Positions 1 through 8,796 of a stretch of DNA of 64,000 nt are shown here, piece after piece. Under the pieces are notes generated by a model. It saw nothing but the letters and a program-made list of their open reading frames with translations. It had not been told where the DNA came from and searched no databases. Each line of letters opens with the position of its first letter. The stretch's first letter is position 1. The stretch is from NCBI RefSeq assembly GCF_003112675.1, contig NZ_BFAY01000011.1, positions 124,001-188,000 on the forward strand, given 5' to 3'. The position numbers and the translations under genes are program-made. Source of the DNA: Leptospira johnsonii. Lineage in GTDB: Bacteria > Spirochaetota > Leptospiria > Leptospirales > Leptospiraceae.

Positions 1-433
1 TATTTTCAATTACGCAATACTTTATTTTTTCAGCATGAACTCCTGCATACTCAGAGGTATCGGAGACTCCGCTTCCTATAATACTCACTCCTCGGATCGT
101 AACCTTATCGGATCGAATATCCAATACATGTTTTTCTTTCAGTCCGTCTAAAACTACGCCGACAGAACCTTCTATGACTAAAGGTTTTGAGATCGATATC
201 ATACCTTCTTTATAGATCCCTTTTCCTATTCGGATTGTATCTCCTGAATTTGCGGAATCGATCGCGGCTTGTATTGAAAAGAAGTTGCACTTCTCCTTAC
301 AAACTTCTAATTCTTTGGAAAAGATACTGAAGGGGGTTAAACAAAAAAGGAAGAAGGCGGACATCAAAACAAGACGAGAGTATCCGACGTTGATCCGAAA
401 AATTCTTCCCTTCCAATCACTGTTCTTTTTCAT
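1..433 (-). CDS. nosD: NosD, N2O reductase maturation protein (partial)
   Basis: The gene begins at the ATG at 433 and runs off the left edge, so only about 144 N-terminal residues are visible. They show a basic start, a hydrophobic signal segment (VLMSAFFLFCLTPFSIFS), then a region typical of right-handed beta-helix proteins: IQAAIDSANSGDTIRIGKG, followed by short repeats such as SKPLVIEGS and DKVTIRGVSIIGSG. NosD is the periplasmic beta-helix protein that, with the ABC transporter NosFY, supplies sulfur or assembles the copper cluster of nitrous oxide reductase. It overlaps nosL by 17 bp and is the last visible gene of the minus-strand nos operon. nosF and nosY would be expected beyond the left edge. 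The family call is firm because of the nosL-nosZ context. Confidence 0.88.
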   Translation of the reverse strand, partial: MKKNSDWKGRIFRINVGYSRLVLMSAFFLFCLTPFSIFSKELEVCKEKCNFFSIQAAIDSANSGDTIRIGKGIYKEGMISISKPLVIEGSVGVVLDGLKEKHVLDIRSDKVTIRGVSIIGSGVSDTSEYAGVHAEKIKYCVIEN

Positions 434-857
434 TGTTTCGACTCCAAATAGAGCCTTTACGAGTATTCAGAAAATCTTTAGCACGGTCCATTGAGGAGAA
501 TGCCGCAAGGCCTTCTCCCATAGGAGAACGAAGTTCCGAAGAGCGAACAAGCACCGCTGTATCTTCGGAGAGCATTCGCTCCGGATTTTCAAAGTCAGCA
601 AACCACACAGATCCCGACTGAGGCCGCGGAGACTTCTCGAAGGAATGAAGACACTCGATCGAATCGAAATAGTATCTTCTCCCCTTTTCGGTCAATAACT
701 GAGAATGAAAACGTTTATCCACGATCGCCATAGAACAATGAGCGCAAAGCTCTCTTCCAAATTCAGGAAGGATCGGTTCTCTTTTGGAACAGAAAACAGA
801 AATCGATACGATCATCAATACTGCGATACTCGGAATACCGGATCTATTTAGAAACAT
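417..857 (-). CDS. nosL: NosL copper chaperone lipoprotein
   Basis: The product has 146 residues. The ATG at 857 is chosen because AGGAG lies 5 nt upstream; longer in-frame starts are possible. A hydrophobic N-terminus ends in VFC-SKRE, a loose lipobox suggesting an anchored periplasmic lipoprotein. The NosL signature is present: LCAHCSMAIVD (Cys-x2-Cys-x-Met copper site) followed by YYFDSIECL. NosL delivers Cu(I) to apo-NosZ. The gene overlaps the upstream membrane-protein gene by 14 bp and nosD by 17 bp, so it is translationally coupled within the nos operon. Confidence 0.9.
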   Translation of the reverse strand: MFLNRSGIPSIAVLMIVSISVFCSKREPILPEFGRELCAHCSMAIVDKRFHSQLLTEKGRRYYFDSIECLHSFEKSPRPQSGSVWFADFENPERMLSEDTAVLVRSSELRSPMGEGLAAFSSMDRAKDFLNTRKGSIWSRNNEKEQ

Positions 858-1452
858 CCATTCTCCTCTTCTCATTCCATACGATGAGAGCCAGGATCCC
901 AAGAGATACGAATAGAATGATCCCTCCCCAAGAAGGAAAACTGCAAGCAGTGATATTCAACATCTCCTTACATCCTAAAAGTGGAGGCTGGTACGCCATT
1001 CCTGGAACTATGATCGGGGCCTCCGGATTCAGATTATGCCCGTAATTATACTCCCATCTCCAGAAATCGTACATTCCCAGAATCCCTAATATTACAATAT
1101 TCAGAATTCCTAAAATTACTAGATACACTTTCGGATGAAGAAAAGTGACGAATGCTCCAAAGATCAGAAATCCCAAAACATAGGGCATAAACAATAGTTC
1201 CGGAACGGATTCCGAAACGATCTCATGCATTCCTATATAATGGTTCAGAAGATTAATATTCTGAAGATCGTAAGTAGAAGACCCGGTGATCTTATCTATC
1301 CAGATCTTCATTCCCAAACCTTCCGGATACTGAGGAGCATCCAAGGAGATATGCCAGATCGGCAAAAAATAAACTGATACAAACAAAAGACCGACTCCTA
1401 AAATTAGGAGCCGGTTCATTTTGGAGATCTTCTTCAGTAGAAGTTCCAGCAT
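844..1452 (-). CDS. nos-cluster membrane protein, NosB-like candidate
   Basis: A 202-residue integral membrane protein with about four hydrophobic segments (near residues 15-32, 88-106, 108-125 and 174-190). A periplasmic loop contains PEYPEGL-like and LNLLNHY-like elements, with His and Cys residues (GCKEM, ITACSFPSW) between the last two segments. The start has AGGGGG upstream. It sits between nosZ and nosL, 12 bp after nosZ. Clade-II nos clusters usually carry a small membrane protein next to nosZ (NosB), whose function is not settled. Position and topology fit that gene, but no diagnostic motif was recognised, so the name is withheld. Confidence 0.8.
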   Translation of the reverse strand: MLELLLKKISKMNRLLILGVGLLFVSVYFLPIWHISLDAPQYPEGLGMKIWIDKITGSSTYDLQNINLLNHYIGMHEIVSESVPELLFMPYVLGFLIFGAFVTFLHPKVYLVILGILNIVILGILGMYDFWRWEYNYGHNLNPEAPIIVPGMAYQPPLLGCKEMLNITACSFPSWGGIILFVSLGILALIVWNEKRRMDVSK

Positions 1453-1464
1453 AAGATCCCCCTT

Positions 1465-3387
1465 TTAAGGAAGCACCCTTATGTATTGCTGCATTTCTTG
1501 GTGAAGAGCCGAACAGAAATCCGTGCAATAGAACGGATAGATCCCAGGCTTAGGCGCTTTCCATTTGAAAGTCCTGGTCTGCCCCGGCATGATCAGAAGG
1601 TTAGGCATCTCAGGAGCCCCGCCCACTGCAAAACCGTGAGGGATATCATAGTCTTGTTCCAAGTTAGTAACATGGAAGAAGACAGTGTCTCCGCTTCTGA
1701 CTTCGATAGTATCCGGCTTAAAGTGGGAACGTATCTGTGTCATATAGACCCGGACAGTATTCCCTTCCCGAACAACTCTCGCATCCTTCTCATTCTTGAT
1801 CGCATAAGGATGTTTATTCTCTTCTAATGGATAAATTTTCGCTGCCTTATCCATGAGAAGTTTTGCAGGGATCATTTGAGAATAATGTGGTTCTCCTACT
1901 GTTGGAAAATCTGAGAGAAGTTCTGCTTTGCCTCCGGAAATATCGTAGAGCTGAGCACTCTGAGGCAGCTCCATACCTACAGGAAGATATCTATCTTTAG
2001 TGATTTTATTCAAAGCGATCAGATATTTTCCGTACGGCTCTTTGGAACTTCCTCCTACGATGGAAAGGTGACCTACACTGTAATAAGCAGGCAGATGTTG
2101 CTCAACTTCCCAGGTTCCCAATTCCCATTTTACAACTTCTGAACTTACGAAACAGGAAGTGTAAGCATATCCTTTTCCGTCAAACTCAGTATGTAAAGGA
2201 CCTAAACAAGGTTTCTTTACTTCTCCAGCAAGAGTGGATTCGTATTTTAATATTGGGATATCCATGATCATTCCGGATCTATGTTCAGGTTTATCCTTCA
2301 CTTCCATAAGTTTAGAGAAGGAGTGAACCGGAATGACTGTTGCGAGCTTTCCTCCACCTACAATATATTCTCCCGTAGGATCCACATCTGTTCCGTGAGG
2401 ACTCTTAGGAGTTGGCATATAATACATGACTCCAGGACAGTCCTTTGGTTGGAGCATTTTCACTCCACTTAGCTTTTCAGAAATCGCAGGTTGATTTTCA
2501 GGTAGGTAATTCCTATAATATTCTCCGCCGAAATTAGAAGCTTTTCCTTGGTCCAAACATTGTTTAGCACGAACCCAGTTGAATGCTAAGATATAGTCCT
2601 TATCATTCTTGGAAGCTCCTACTTCTATCATTTTATACGCCTGTTCGGAGTTATACGATGTGAAGAAGCACCAATCGTGAGACTTTCCTTTTCCGCAGTG
2701 AGATAGATCGTAATCGAAACCGGGAACTAGTATCTGAAGTTCAATGGAAAGTCTTCCTGATTTAGGATCCACCTTCACCATGGAAACTGTTCCCTTAAAA
2801 TCTCCCTTAGAAAAATTCTCGATAGGAATACTTGCTTGAGGGATCGGAACGGAGAACCTTGTCGCCGCCATCAGATACTCGGTGTTTTCTGTAGCAAAAG
2901 GAGAAGCGTGATTTCCCGCACTGTTAGGGATCTCAATGATCTCCTTAGTTTCAAAAGATCTTAGATCGATCCGAGCAAGTCTGGGTGTGTTATTTGCATT
3001 CAAGAACAACCAACGACCATCTTGTTTTCCATCCGTCATGGATGCTTCTATATGGTGACTATCGTCCCAAGGAACATAGCCGTGAGAAGTCTTAAGCATA
3101 TTCTTAGTTTCTTCATCATATCCATAACCGTTCTCCGGAAAAACTGAGAATACCGGAATGATCTTGAATAAACGTGTAGAAGGAATTCCGTAGACAGACA
3201 TCTGCCCGCTGAATCCTCCGGAAAGGAAAGCGTAGACTTCGTCCTTTTCTCCCGGCGCTACGTACACTCTCTTCGCAGCATCGGAAGCGAGTGCAGCTGT
3301 TGCGGCCCCGTTCTTACATCCGAATCCCAGACCGATGAGGACCATCAGTCCGATAGGAAACAGATTCCTGAATCCGTGTTTTTTCAT
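1465..3387 (-). CDS. nosZ: Nitrous oxide reductase NosZ, clade II (Sec/lipoprotein type)
   Basis: The 640-residue enzyme reduces N2O to N2 in the periplasm. It starts at an ATG preceded by AAGGAGG. The N-terminus is a Sec-type lipoprotein signal (LIGLGFG-C at Cys24) with no twin-arginine motif, which is the mark of clade-II enzymes. A beta-propeller region carries the DDSHH copper-site motif (His111, His112). The C-terminal cupredoxin domain has a complete CuA site: His584 (PHGFAVGG), Cys621, Cys625, His629 and Met632 (YCTDFCSALHQEM). The likely electron donor, a cytochrome c gene, lies 11 bp upstream. No nirK, nirS or nor gene is visible, so within this window the organism looks like an N2O consumer rather than a full denitrifier. 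Confidence 0.96.
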   Translation of the reverse strand: MKKHGFRNLFPIGLMVLIGLGFGCKNGAATAALASDAAKRVYVAPGEKDEVYAFLSGGFSGQMSVYGIPSTRLFKIIPVFSVFPENGYGYDEETKNMLKTSHGYVPWDDSHHIEASMTDGKQDGRWLFLNANNTPRLARIDLRSFETKEIIEIPNSAGNHASPFATENTEYLMAATRFSVPIPQASIPIENFSKGDFKGTVSMVKVDPKSGRLSIELQILVPGFDYDLSHCGKGKSHDWCFFTSYNSEQAYKMIEVGASKNDKDYILAFNWVRAKQCLDQGKASNFGGEYYRNYLPENQPAISEKLSGVKMLQPKDCPGVMYYMPTPKSPHGTDVDPTGEYIVGGGKLATVIPVHSFSKLMEVKDKPEHRSGMIMDIPILKYESTLAGEVKKPCLGPLHTEFDGKGYAYTSCFVSSEVVKWELGTWEVEQHLPAYYSVGHLSIVGGSSKEPYGKYLIALNKITKDRYLPVGMELPQSAQLYDISGGKAELLSDFPTVGEPHYSQMIPAKLLMDKAAKIYPLEENKHPYAIKNEKDARVVREGNTVRVYMTQIRSHFKPDTIEVRSGDTVFFHVTNLEQDYDIPHGFAVGGAPEMPNLLIMPGQTRTFKWKAPKPGIYPFYCTDFCSALHQEMQQYIRVLP

Positions 3388-3398
3388 CTTCTTCCTCC

Positions 3399-3845
3399 TT
3401 ATTTCTTATCCATTTTTCTTAGATATTCCAGTATCTCTCTGGCCTCGGATTCCTGAACGTTCTGGAACGTCATCTGTGTCAGATGTTCAGCGAGAAGTTC
3501 CATTGCGATCGGATCCTTTTGAGTCATTTCTGCAGGATTTAAGATCATATTCATGATCCATTCCGGAGCTCTTCTTTCGGTTACTCCTTTTAATGCAGGC
3601 CCTACGACCTTCTCTTCGAATTTATGACAAGCGCTACATTTCGCTTCGAAGTTCAGTTTTCCTTTCTGAGCCATCCCGTCATCCAAAGCGCCTAACGTAA
3701 CGGAGGTAACAGGACCTATCCCCTTACTTCCGACTGTGTTCTCGGCTTCCGCTGGTTTTTCCTTCCCACAAAAAGAGAAAGCAATTAAACCTAACAGTAG
3801 CGGAGTAATCTTACAGAATTTTATGATATTCTTAACTATTTTCAT
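3399..3845 (-). CDS. Lipoprotein mono-haem cytochrome c of the nos operon
   Basis: A 148-residue protein from the ATG at 3845; a longer reading to 3881 would put charged residues before the signal. The signal peptide ends in IAFSFC (Cys26), suggesting lipidation. A haem motif CSACH lies at residues 70-74, and a distal Met (LTQM, about residue 125) is the expected sixth ligand. The fold resembles small class-I cytochromes c of the nosC type found in clade-II nos operons, where they pass electrons to the CuA site of NosZ. It is the first gene of the minus-strand operon, so its upstream region (3846-3940) should hold the operon promoter. Confidence 0.9.
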   Translation of the reverse strand: MKIVKNIIKFCKITPLLLGLIAFSFCGKEKPAEAENTVGSKGIGPVTSVTLGALDDGMAQKGKLNFEAKCSACHKFEEKVVGPALKGVTERRAPEWIMNMILNPAEMTQKDPIAMELLAEHLTQMTFQNVQESEAREILEYLRKMDKK

Positions 3846-3936
3846 AAACACCTGATCGTCCGACTCTTCAGTCTTCCGCATCGGAGACCCGCGGCCGGAC
3901 TTTCACTCATCTAACTACGTTCGAAGAAGAAGCACC

Positions 3937-3950
3937 TTGACCGGGATCAA
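3937..3950. promoter_or_regulatory. FNR/DNR-type box between nos operon and regulator gene
   Basis: TTGACCGGGATCAA is a near-perfect inverted repeat, one base from TTGAT-N4-ATCAA. It lies in the divergent gap between the cytochrome c/nosZ operon and the Crp/FNR gene. On the plus strand a GATAAT hexamer (3972-3977) is centred 31 bp from the box centre, the spacing of class-II FNR activation, which suggests autoregulation of the regulator. In the nos direction the -10 candidate at similar distance (TTAGAT, 3914-3909) is weak. Confidence 0.75.
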
Positions 3951-4059
3951 TCGGTTTAAAAAGCCACGAATGATAATTGTCATGAGATCTAATGATCGGT
4001 TTGTCCGTTTTCGGATCGTCAAAACTTATACAAAAGAATCGAATGATGATGAGTATTAT

Positions 4060-4683
4060 ATGGGGTTAATGATCTTCGATGAAATATCTAAGGAAGAGAT
4101 GTTATCCATCTTTTCCGGCGGAAGGAAGCGGACTCATAAAAAGGACGAATTCCTATTTCATCAAGGTGACGAAACAGATTGTTTACACCTTCTTATAGAA
4201 GGTAAATTGCAGATATTTAAATACGATTCGAGTTCAAACGAGATCACTTTGAATTTTTTCTCACCGGTCTCGATGATTGCGGAGCTTGCACTTATCAATG
4301 GAATCCCATTTCCTGCGTCAGGTAGATTCGTGACAGATGGAGCAGTTCTTTCTCTTCCTTTTAAAGAGCTACGTGAAAAGATAAAGACGGATATCCCTTT
4401 AAATCATCTATTGATCCAATCTTTGTTCAATAAGATCCAAGCATTAAACCTTTCGATCAATCGAGGAATGACTATGGATTCTTTGCAGAGGGTCGCCCAC
4501 TTCCTGTATTATCTTCCGGAGAACCACGCAACGCTTGCGCATTCTCAAATCGCTTCTATGCTTGCATTAAGACCGGAAACTTTTTCTCGGGCACTCAAAC
4601 AACTCAAAGACCAAGGTATCATAAATCCTGAAAGGGGTCTAATAGAGGTTATAAATAAAGAAGAATTAAAAAAATTCTTTTGA
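4060..4683 (+). CDS. Crp/FNR-family transcription regulator (FNR/DNR specificity)
   Basis: About 207 residues from the ATG at 4060. An in-frame TTG at 3937 is rejected because it is part of the regulatory box; ATGs at 3982 and 4069 are alternatives. The N-terminal cyclic-nucleotide-binding-type beta-barrel includes HQGDETDCLHLLIEGKLQIF. A dimerisation helix (MTMDSLQRVAHFLYYL) and a C-terminal winged helix follow. The recognition helix RPETFSRALKQL has the E-x-x-S-R pattern that contacts TTGAT in FNR and DNR. Only one Cys is present (TDCL), so an oxygen-sensing 4Fe-4S cluster as in FNR is unlikely; a DNR-like haem/NO sensor or another signal is possible. Divergent to the nos operon, it is the likely regulator of the four boxes in this region. 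Confidence 0.9.
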   Translation: MGLMIFDEISKEEMLSIFSGGRKRTHKKDEFLFHQGDETDCLHLLIEGKLQIFKYDSSSNEITLNFFSPVSMIAELALINGIPFPASGRFVTDGAVLSLPFKELREKIKTDIPLNHLLIQSLFNKIQALNLSINRGMTMDSLQRVAHFLYYLPENHATLAHSQIASMLALRPETFSRALKQLKDQGIINPERGLIEVINKEELKKFF

Positions 4684-4703
4684 TACTTAGAAAAGAAGGT
4701 CCA

Positions 4704-5195
4704 CTAAAACGTAAAACCTCTGGAATATGCAAGCCCCATTACGGCGATCATTAAAGAGATGAGAAGGTTGACTCTCCCAAAAATGGACGCATACTTCCGG
4801 CTTCGACTATCCGATCTGACTCCATTCTGCATTTCCTTAAATGCATTTGGACCAATTAAAAAATCGTGAAGAATGGAGCTAAAAAGAAGAAGAAAGAACA
4901 AGATCATTTTTATAAGAAAGATCCTTCCATGAGGGGATACCCAATAGTGAAATTGAGAATATACCTCGAAGTATCCTTTCAGATAAGCTATACTGATTCC
5001 GGATACAAATAATATTATAAACACATAATAAGAAAGTTTTCTAAATTGTAGCGCAATCTTAAGTAATAGCAAAGTTTTAACGTCTGAAAGCTCTTTGTCC
5101 TTATACACCGGCCGAAAGATCAACACAAAGAAAAGCATTCCTCCTACCCAAAAGGCAGCAGCGAAAAAATGGAATAAGAGAGCTATAAAATACAT
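4704..5195 (-). CDS. CopD-like small membrane protein
   Basis: A 163-residue membrane protein with four predicted helices. It has His residues at helix ends (LFHFFAAAFWVGGM near the start, HYWVSPHGR in the middle, ILHDFLIGP). This layout matches the CopD / copper-resistance D-like membrane family, which binds or passes copper across the inner membrane; some relatives are only described as four-helix proteins of unknown role. It is the last gene of the flavoprotein-TPP enzyme-CopD run (10-bp gap), next to the copper-dependent nos cluster, so a role in copper supply is plausible but inferred. Confidence 0.7.
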   Translation of the reverse strand: MYFIALLFHFFAAAFWVGGMLFFVLIFRPVYKDKELSDVKTLLLLKIALQFRKLSYYVFIILFVSGISIAYLKGYFEVYSQFHYWVSPHGRIFLIKMILFFLLLFSSILHDFLIGPNAFKEMQNGVRSDSRSRKYASIFGRVNLLISLMIAVMGLAYSRGFTF

Positions 5196-5205
5196 GGAAA
5201 GAAAG

Positions 5206-6939
5206 TTAGCCTGTTAATTTTCTCCAAAGAGCACGACCGATAAATCTAAATTTTTCCCCGAGAGGAAATCTTCCCAGATTGGCTTGAACCACTCCTTTAG
5301 TGAATCTAGTAGCTTTTGAATAGTCTATCTTTATATCCACAATGACCGGCCTACCTTCTTCCGCGATAAGAAAGGCCCTCTCGAGTACGGATCCTATGTT
5401 TTCATTCGATTCGAGAGAAAGATAAGCGGCACCTGTTCCTTTGGCTATACCTTCTAAATGTAAATCACCCAAAATTGTACAAGTTTTTCGAGAATATGGT
5501 ATTTGTTGTCCTTGCGAGATCTGGCTTAATTCCCCGTCATAAAATACGCAGATCACTACACCGACAGAATTTGTAGTCGCAGTCAGCAATTCTAAGCCGG
5601 TCATCAGAAACGCTCCGTCTCCCACGATTCCCACTACATTTCGATCAGGGTTTGCGATCTTAGCTCCTATTGAAGCAGGGACACAATAACCCATAGAGTT
5701 AAAATCGCTAGGTGAGATAAAAGTTTTAGAACGAAGCACCGGAAACAACTCGGCGGCCAAGAAAGTATGATTTCCGTCATCGACTACCAGAATATCATCT
5801 TCCTTCATTTGTTTACGCAACTCACTAAAGAAAACAAAAGGATTTATACGATCCGGAACGGAATGTTTTTCCCATTCTTTTGAGTATTCTTTTTTCTTTT
5901 TTAAGATCAGATCCTTCGTTTTTGAAAATCCTTTTTTTTGGATCTCTTTCTTCTTTAACTTCTCCAGTATAGCACCTAATATTTGTTTGGCGTCTCCTTC
6001 TAACTCAAACTTTGCAGGATAGTTTTTTGAGAATACATCCGGATTCACATCTATATGGATCAGATTTTCAGGCACCTTCATACTAAAACTTCCGGTAGGG
6101 ATCTCAGAGAATCTTGTCCCGATAGCCAGGAGACAATCGCAATTTTCGAATGCCGCCTCTCCCGCAGGAACGGAATATGAACCGAATCCCATTCCAGTAT
6201 GAAGAGGATGATCCGCGGGGAACACGCTCAATCCTTGCAATGTAGTCGCAACTGGAGAATCAATAAGCTCAGCAAGTTCGATCAATTCATTCGTCGCTTC
6301 TCTTGCTCCCCAACCTGCAAAAATACCTGGATGTTCAGAATTTTGCAAAAGTTCACATGCTTTTTCAAGTGCTGCCTCATCGATCTTCCATACATTTCTT
6401 TCGGGAGTAAACTTAGGAATATGGGAAACCTTTCCAGAGAATAATTGTATATTTACTGGAATTTCTACAAAGACAGGCCCCGCTTCGTCTTCTGTTGCAA
6501 CCTCATACGCTTCGAATAAGATCGGAACGATATCTTCATGAGTTTCTACTCGAAAGAATTTTTTAGTGATCCCTTTTAAGAAGCCTGATTGATCTATTTG
6601 ATGTAGCTGGAATTTTTTTCCGCTATCCGTTCTTACTCCGCCCGATATGATAAGCATCGGAATTCCATCCAAGTAAGCTTCTCCTATACCGCTTAACGCA
6701 TGAGTTGCCCCGGCCGCAGGAACGATCACCAAGGTGCCGAGTGATTCCGAAGTTCTGCTGATAGCGTCCGCCATAAACGCTGCCCCGCATTCATGGGTTA
6801 CTAAGAATGGGGTGATGCTCTTGGATAAATTTAACTCGTCGTACAACTCAGTAGTATGAACTCCGGGTATCCCGAAAGTAAATTTCACTCCGATCTGTTC
6901 CAAGGCATATACGATCAATTCGGCTCCAGTCTTTTTCAT
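5206..6939 (-). CDS. Thiamine-diphosphate enzyme, acetolactate-synthase-like
   Basis: A 577-residue protein with the three-domain layout of the ALS / pyruvate oxidase / benzoylformate decarboxylase group. The catalytic Glu50 lies in THECGAAF and the central Rossmann domain spans about residues 185-325. The cofactor motif starts at GDG (440-442), but the second Mg ligand, normally Asn 27 residues after the GDG Asp, is Asp468 (FYDGEL). No small regulatory subunit is nearby and the biosynthetic ilv context is absent, so ordinary acetolactate synthase is unlikely. It lies 18 bp after a flavoprotein gene that follows a perfect FNR-type box, which suggests a catabolic or anaerobic role. The substrate is unknown. 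Confidence 0.85.
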   Translation of the reverse strand: MKKTGAELIVYALEQIGVKFTFGIPGVHTTELYDELNLSKSITPFLVTHECGAAFMADAISRTSESLGTLVIVPAAGATHALSGIGEAYLDGIPMLIISGGVRTDSGKKFQLHQIDQSGFLKGITKKFFRVETHEDIVPILFEAYEVATEDEAGPVFVEIPVNIQLFSGKVSHIPKFTPERNVWKIDEAALEKACELLQNSEHPGIFAGWGAREATNELIELAELIDSPVATTLQGLSVFPADHPLHTGMGFGSYSVPAGEAAFENCDCLLAIGTRFSEIPTGSFSMKVPENLIHIDVNPDVFSKNYPAKFELEGDAKQILGAILEKLKKKEIQKKGFSKTKDLILKKKKEYSKEWEKHSVPDRINPFVFFSELRKQMKEDDILVVDDGNHTFLAAELFPVLRSKTFISPSDFNSMGYCVPASIGAKIANPDRNVVGIVGDGAFLMTGLELLTATTNSVGVVICVFYDGELSQISQGQQIPYSRKTCTILGDLHLEGIAKGTGAAYLSLESNENIGSVLERAFLIAEEGRPVIVDIKIDYSKATRFTKGVVQANLGRFPLGEKFRFIGRALWRKLTG

Positions 6940-6957
6940 AATGATTTCCTGAATTTA

Positions 6958-8586
6958 TTAAGGTTTTATAATAGAACGGGCAGCAATCCGGGAGGTAAGC
7001 ACACAACTTCCTAAGAAGGTCCCTTCAAGGGCTCCTTTTCCGTGGATCCCTCCTCCACCGAAACCGGCGGCTTCTCCGACTGCATACAGACCCTCAATAG
7101 GATTTCCTCTCGAATCCAAAACTCTGGATCTTAAATCCGTTTGGATACCTCCCATGGATTTTCGAGTGAGTATAAATTCACGTATTGCGATCAATGGCAT
7201 TGCTTTTCGATCTAGGATCTTTTGGAACTTACAAGTTCGGGCACGGTCTCCCCGGTAATTACGAAGTTGTGTGATCCTGCGGAGTTGATCATCGTTATGG
7301 AATGCTTCTCCCCTTTCGATCATCTCGTCATATGCAAGAATGGTTTTTTCCAATTTGTCTGCATCGATGGAACGATCTTCGTTGAGTTGGTTCATTCCTT
7401 CTGCAAGCTCAGAAATCGAATCTGCCACTACGAAATCCGGACATTCGGAGCTGATTTTTTTTAGAAAAGCTTCGTTCCCGAAAAATACCGTTTTCAAAAA
7501 TCCAAGGAAGTCCTTATTTCGGATCGAGTCGTTGAATTCAGAACCGGAAACAGCAAGTTCCTTAACCGCGATCTTCCAATTCATGATCTGCCAAGAGAAC
7601 TTTTCTTCTTGGGCACAGACCCTTTCCACAAGATAGCGTGTATCAAAACCTGTAACTAATGGGATCGGTCCGATCCTTTCTCCTTTAGAATTCAGCCAAA
7701 GAGCAGACTTAGGAGGAACCAGACTGAGTCCTTCTCCTTCCCATTTTGGATCCGGATGATGAACTCCCGCTGCATAATTCCACATTTTATCCAGATGAGT
7801 TAGATTCGCTCCTATCTTTGCAGAAGCAGTATGAAGATCCCCGATCGCATATTTATGTGAACCGTTTAGAATCGTTTCAGGTGGTTTACCAAGAGATCTA
7901 GGCCAATATTTCCTGATCTTCTTCATGTCTCCCGCAATTCCACCGCTAGCAAGTACTGTATGTTCCGCAAATATTTCGTAACTTCTTCCATCTTCTTCAG
8001 ATTCAGCAATGCAGCCTTGCACCTTCTTTCCAGAGCGGATCAATTCCATTGCTCGAGTCCCAAATAGAAACCGAAGTTTATCCAGATTTTTATGCGAGTA
8101 TAAGTTCTTCTTTAATGCGGAAATTAAACCGTCTCCTGTTCCCCAAACCATATGGAACCTAGGAACACTATTTCCCGGTTTAAATAATCCTCTTTCTACC
8201 CAATGTACTACAGGGAAGAAGCCGACGGACTTTCCTTTAAGATAATAAAATATATCTTCTAAAGAGCGGTTAACGTATTCCTTTGCCCATAGTTTCGGAA
8301 GTTTGTCCTCTTCAGAAAATTCCGCCGTGGAATGCCAGTCGGAAAGTGCCAAAGATACATTATCTTTTATCCCGTTCCATCTTTGGATCGGAGTATCTAC
8401 CATAAAGATACCTCCGAAAGAAAGTTTGGCGAGCCCTCCTAACTTATCTTCAGAATCACGATCCACTAAGATCACTCTTTTTCCCGAATCCAGTAGATCC
8501 AAAGCAAGAACGATCCCGGCCAGCCCACCTCCGATCACTAAGACTTCAGTGGATAAGGATATTTTTCCTTTCTTCTTTCCTTCCAT
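6958..8586 (-). CDS. FAD-binding dehydrogenase (fumarate reductase / ketosteroid-dehydrogenase-like)
   Basis: About 542 residues from the ATG at 8586. The longer reading to 8655 would run through the FNR-type box and is rejected. An N-terminal dinucleotide motif (VLVIGGGLAG) binds FAD. The C-terminal GLYAVGEAAGFGGGG, followed by GKGALEGTFLG, is typical of the FAD_binding_2 family and its 'FAD-binding dehydrogenase' subgroup. No signal peptide is seen, so it is cytoplasmic. There is no Shine-Dalgarno sequence, and a TACAAT hexamer (8604-8599) ends only 12 bp before the ATG, so the leader may be about six nucleotides. It is first in an operon with the TPP enzyme and CopD-like gene. The substrate is unknown. 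Confidence 0.85.
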   Translation of the reverse strand: MEGKKKGKISLSTEVLVIGGGLAGIVLALDLLDSGKRVILVDRDSEDKLGGLAKLSFGGIFMVDTPIQRWNGIKDNVSLALSDWHSTAEFSEEDKLPKLWAKEYVNRSLEDIFYYLKGKSVGFFPVVHWVERGLFKPGNSVPRFHMVWGTGDGLISALKKNLYSHKNLDKLRFLFGTRAMELIRSGKKVQGCIAESEEDGRSYEIFAEHTVLASGGIAGDMKKIRKYWPRSLGKPPETILNGSHKYAIGDLHTASAKIGANLTHLDKMWNYAAGVHHPDPKWEGEGLSLVPPKSALWLNSKGERIGPIPLVTGFDTRYLVERVCAQEEKFSWQIMNWKIAVKELAVSGSEFNDSIRNKDFLGFLKTVFFGNEAFLKKISSECPDFVVADSISELAEGMNQLNEDRSIDADKLEKTILAYDEMIERGEAFHNDDQLRRITQLRNYRGDRARTCKFQKILDRKAMPLIAIREFILTRKSMGGIQTDLRSRVLDSRGNPIEGLYAVGEAAGFGGGGIHGKGALEGTFLGSCVLTSRIAARSIIKP

Positions 8587-8626
8587 TTTCAAGATAGAAT
8601 TGTAACTGAAAATCTTTCTAACGCAA

Positions 8627-8640
8627 TTGATTGAAATCAA
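8627..8640. promoter_or_regulatory. Perfect FNR/DNR-type box, divergent promoter
   Basis: TTGATTGAAATCAA is an exact TTGAT-N4-ATCAA palindrome between the flavoprotein operon (minus) and patatin (plus). On the minus strand TACAAT (8604-8599) is centred 32 bp from the box centre. On the plus strand TTTAAT (8664-8669) is centred 33 bp away. Both fit class-II activation, so one site could drive both directions. Confidence 0.85.
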
Positions 8641-8796
8641 TGTGCGTATTAACATTTATCATGTTTAATGAGCTGAAATGATTCTCTTACCTTTAGAGTC
8701 TTCTTGAATTTGCAACCTTTTCCGAAGAGATGATCTCATATCTTTTATAAACGGGAAGGACGGATAAAATCCTTAGTTCCTGATAAAGGAGAAATC

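Noticed and set aside
3937..4059. Upstream TTG-initiated extension of the Crp/FNR gene
   Set aside because: The start codon is part of the FNR-type palindrome, and the extra residues are basic and unlike the N-termini of the family.
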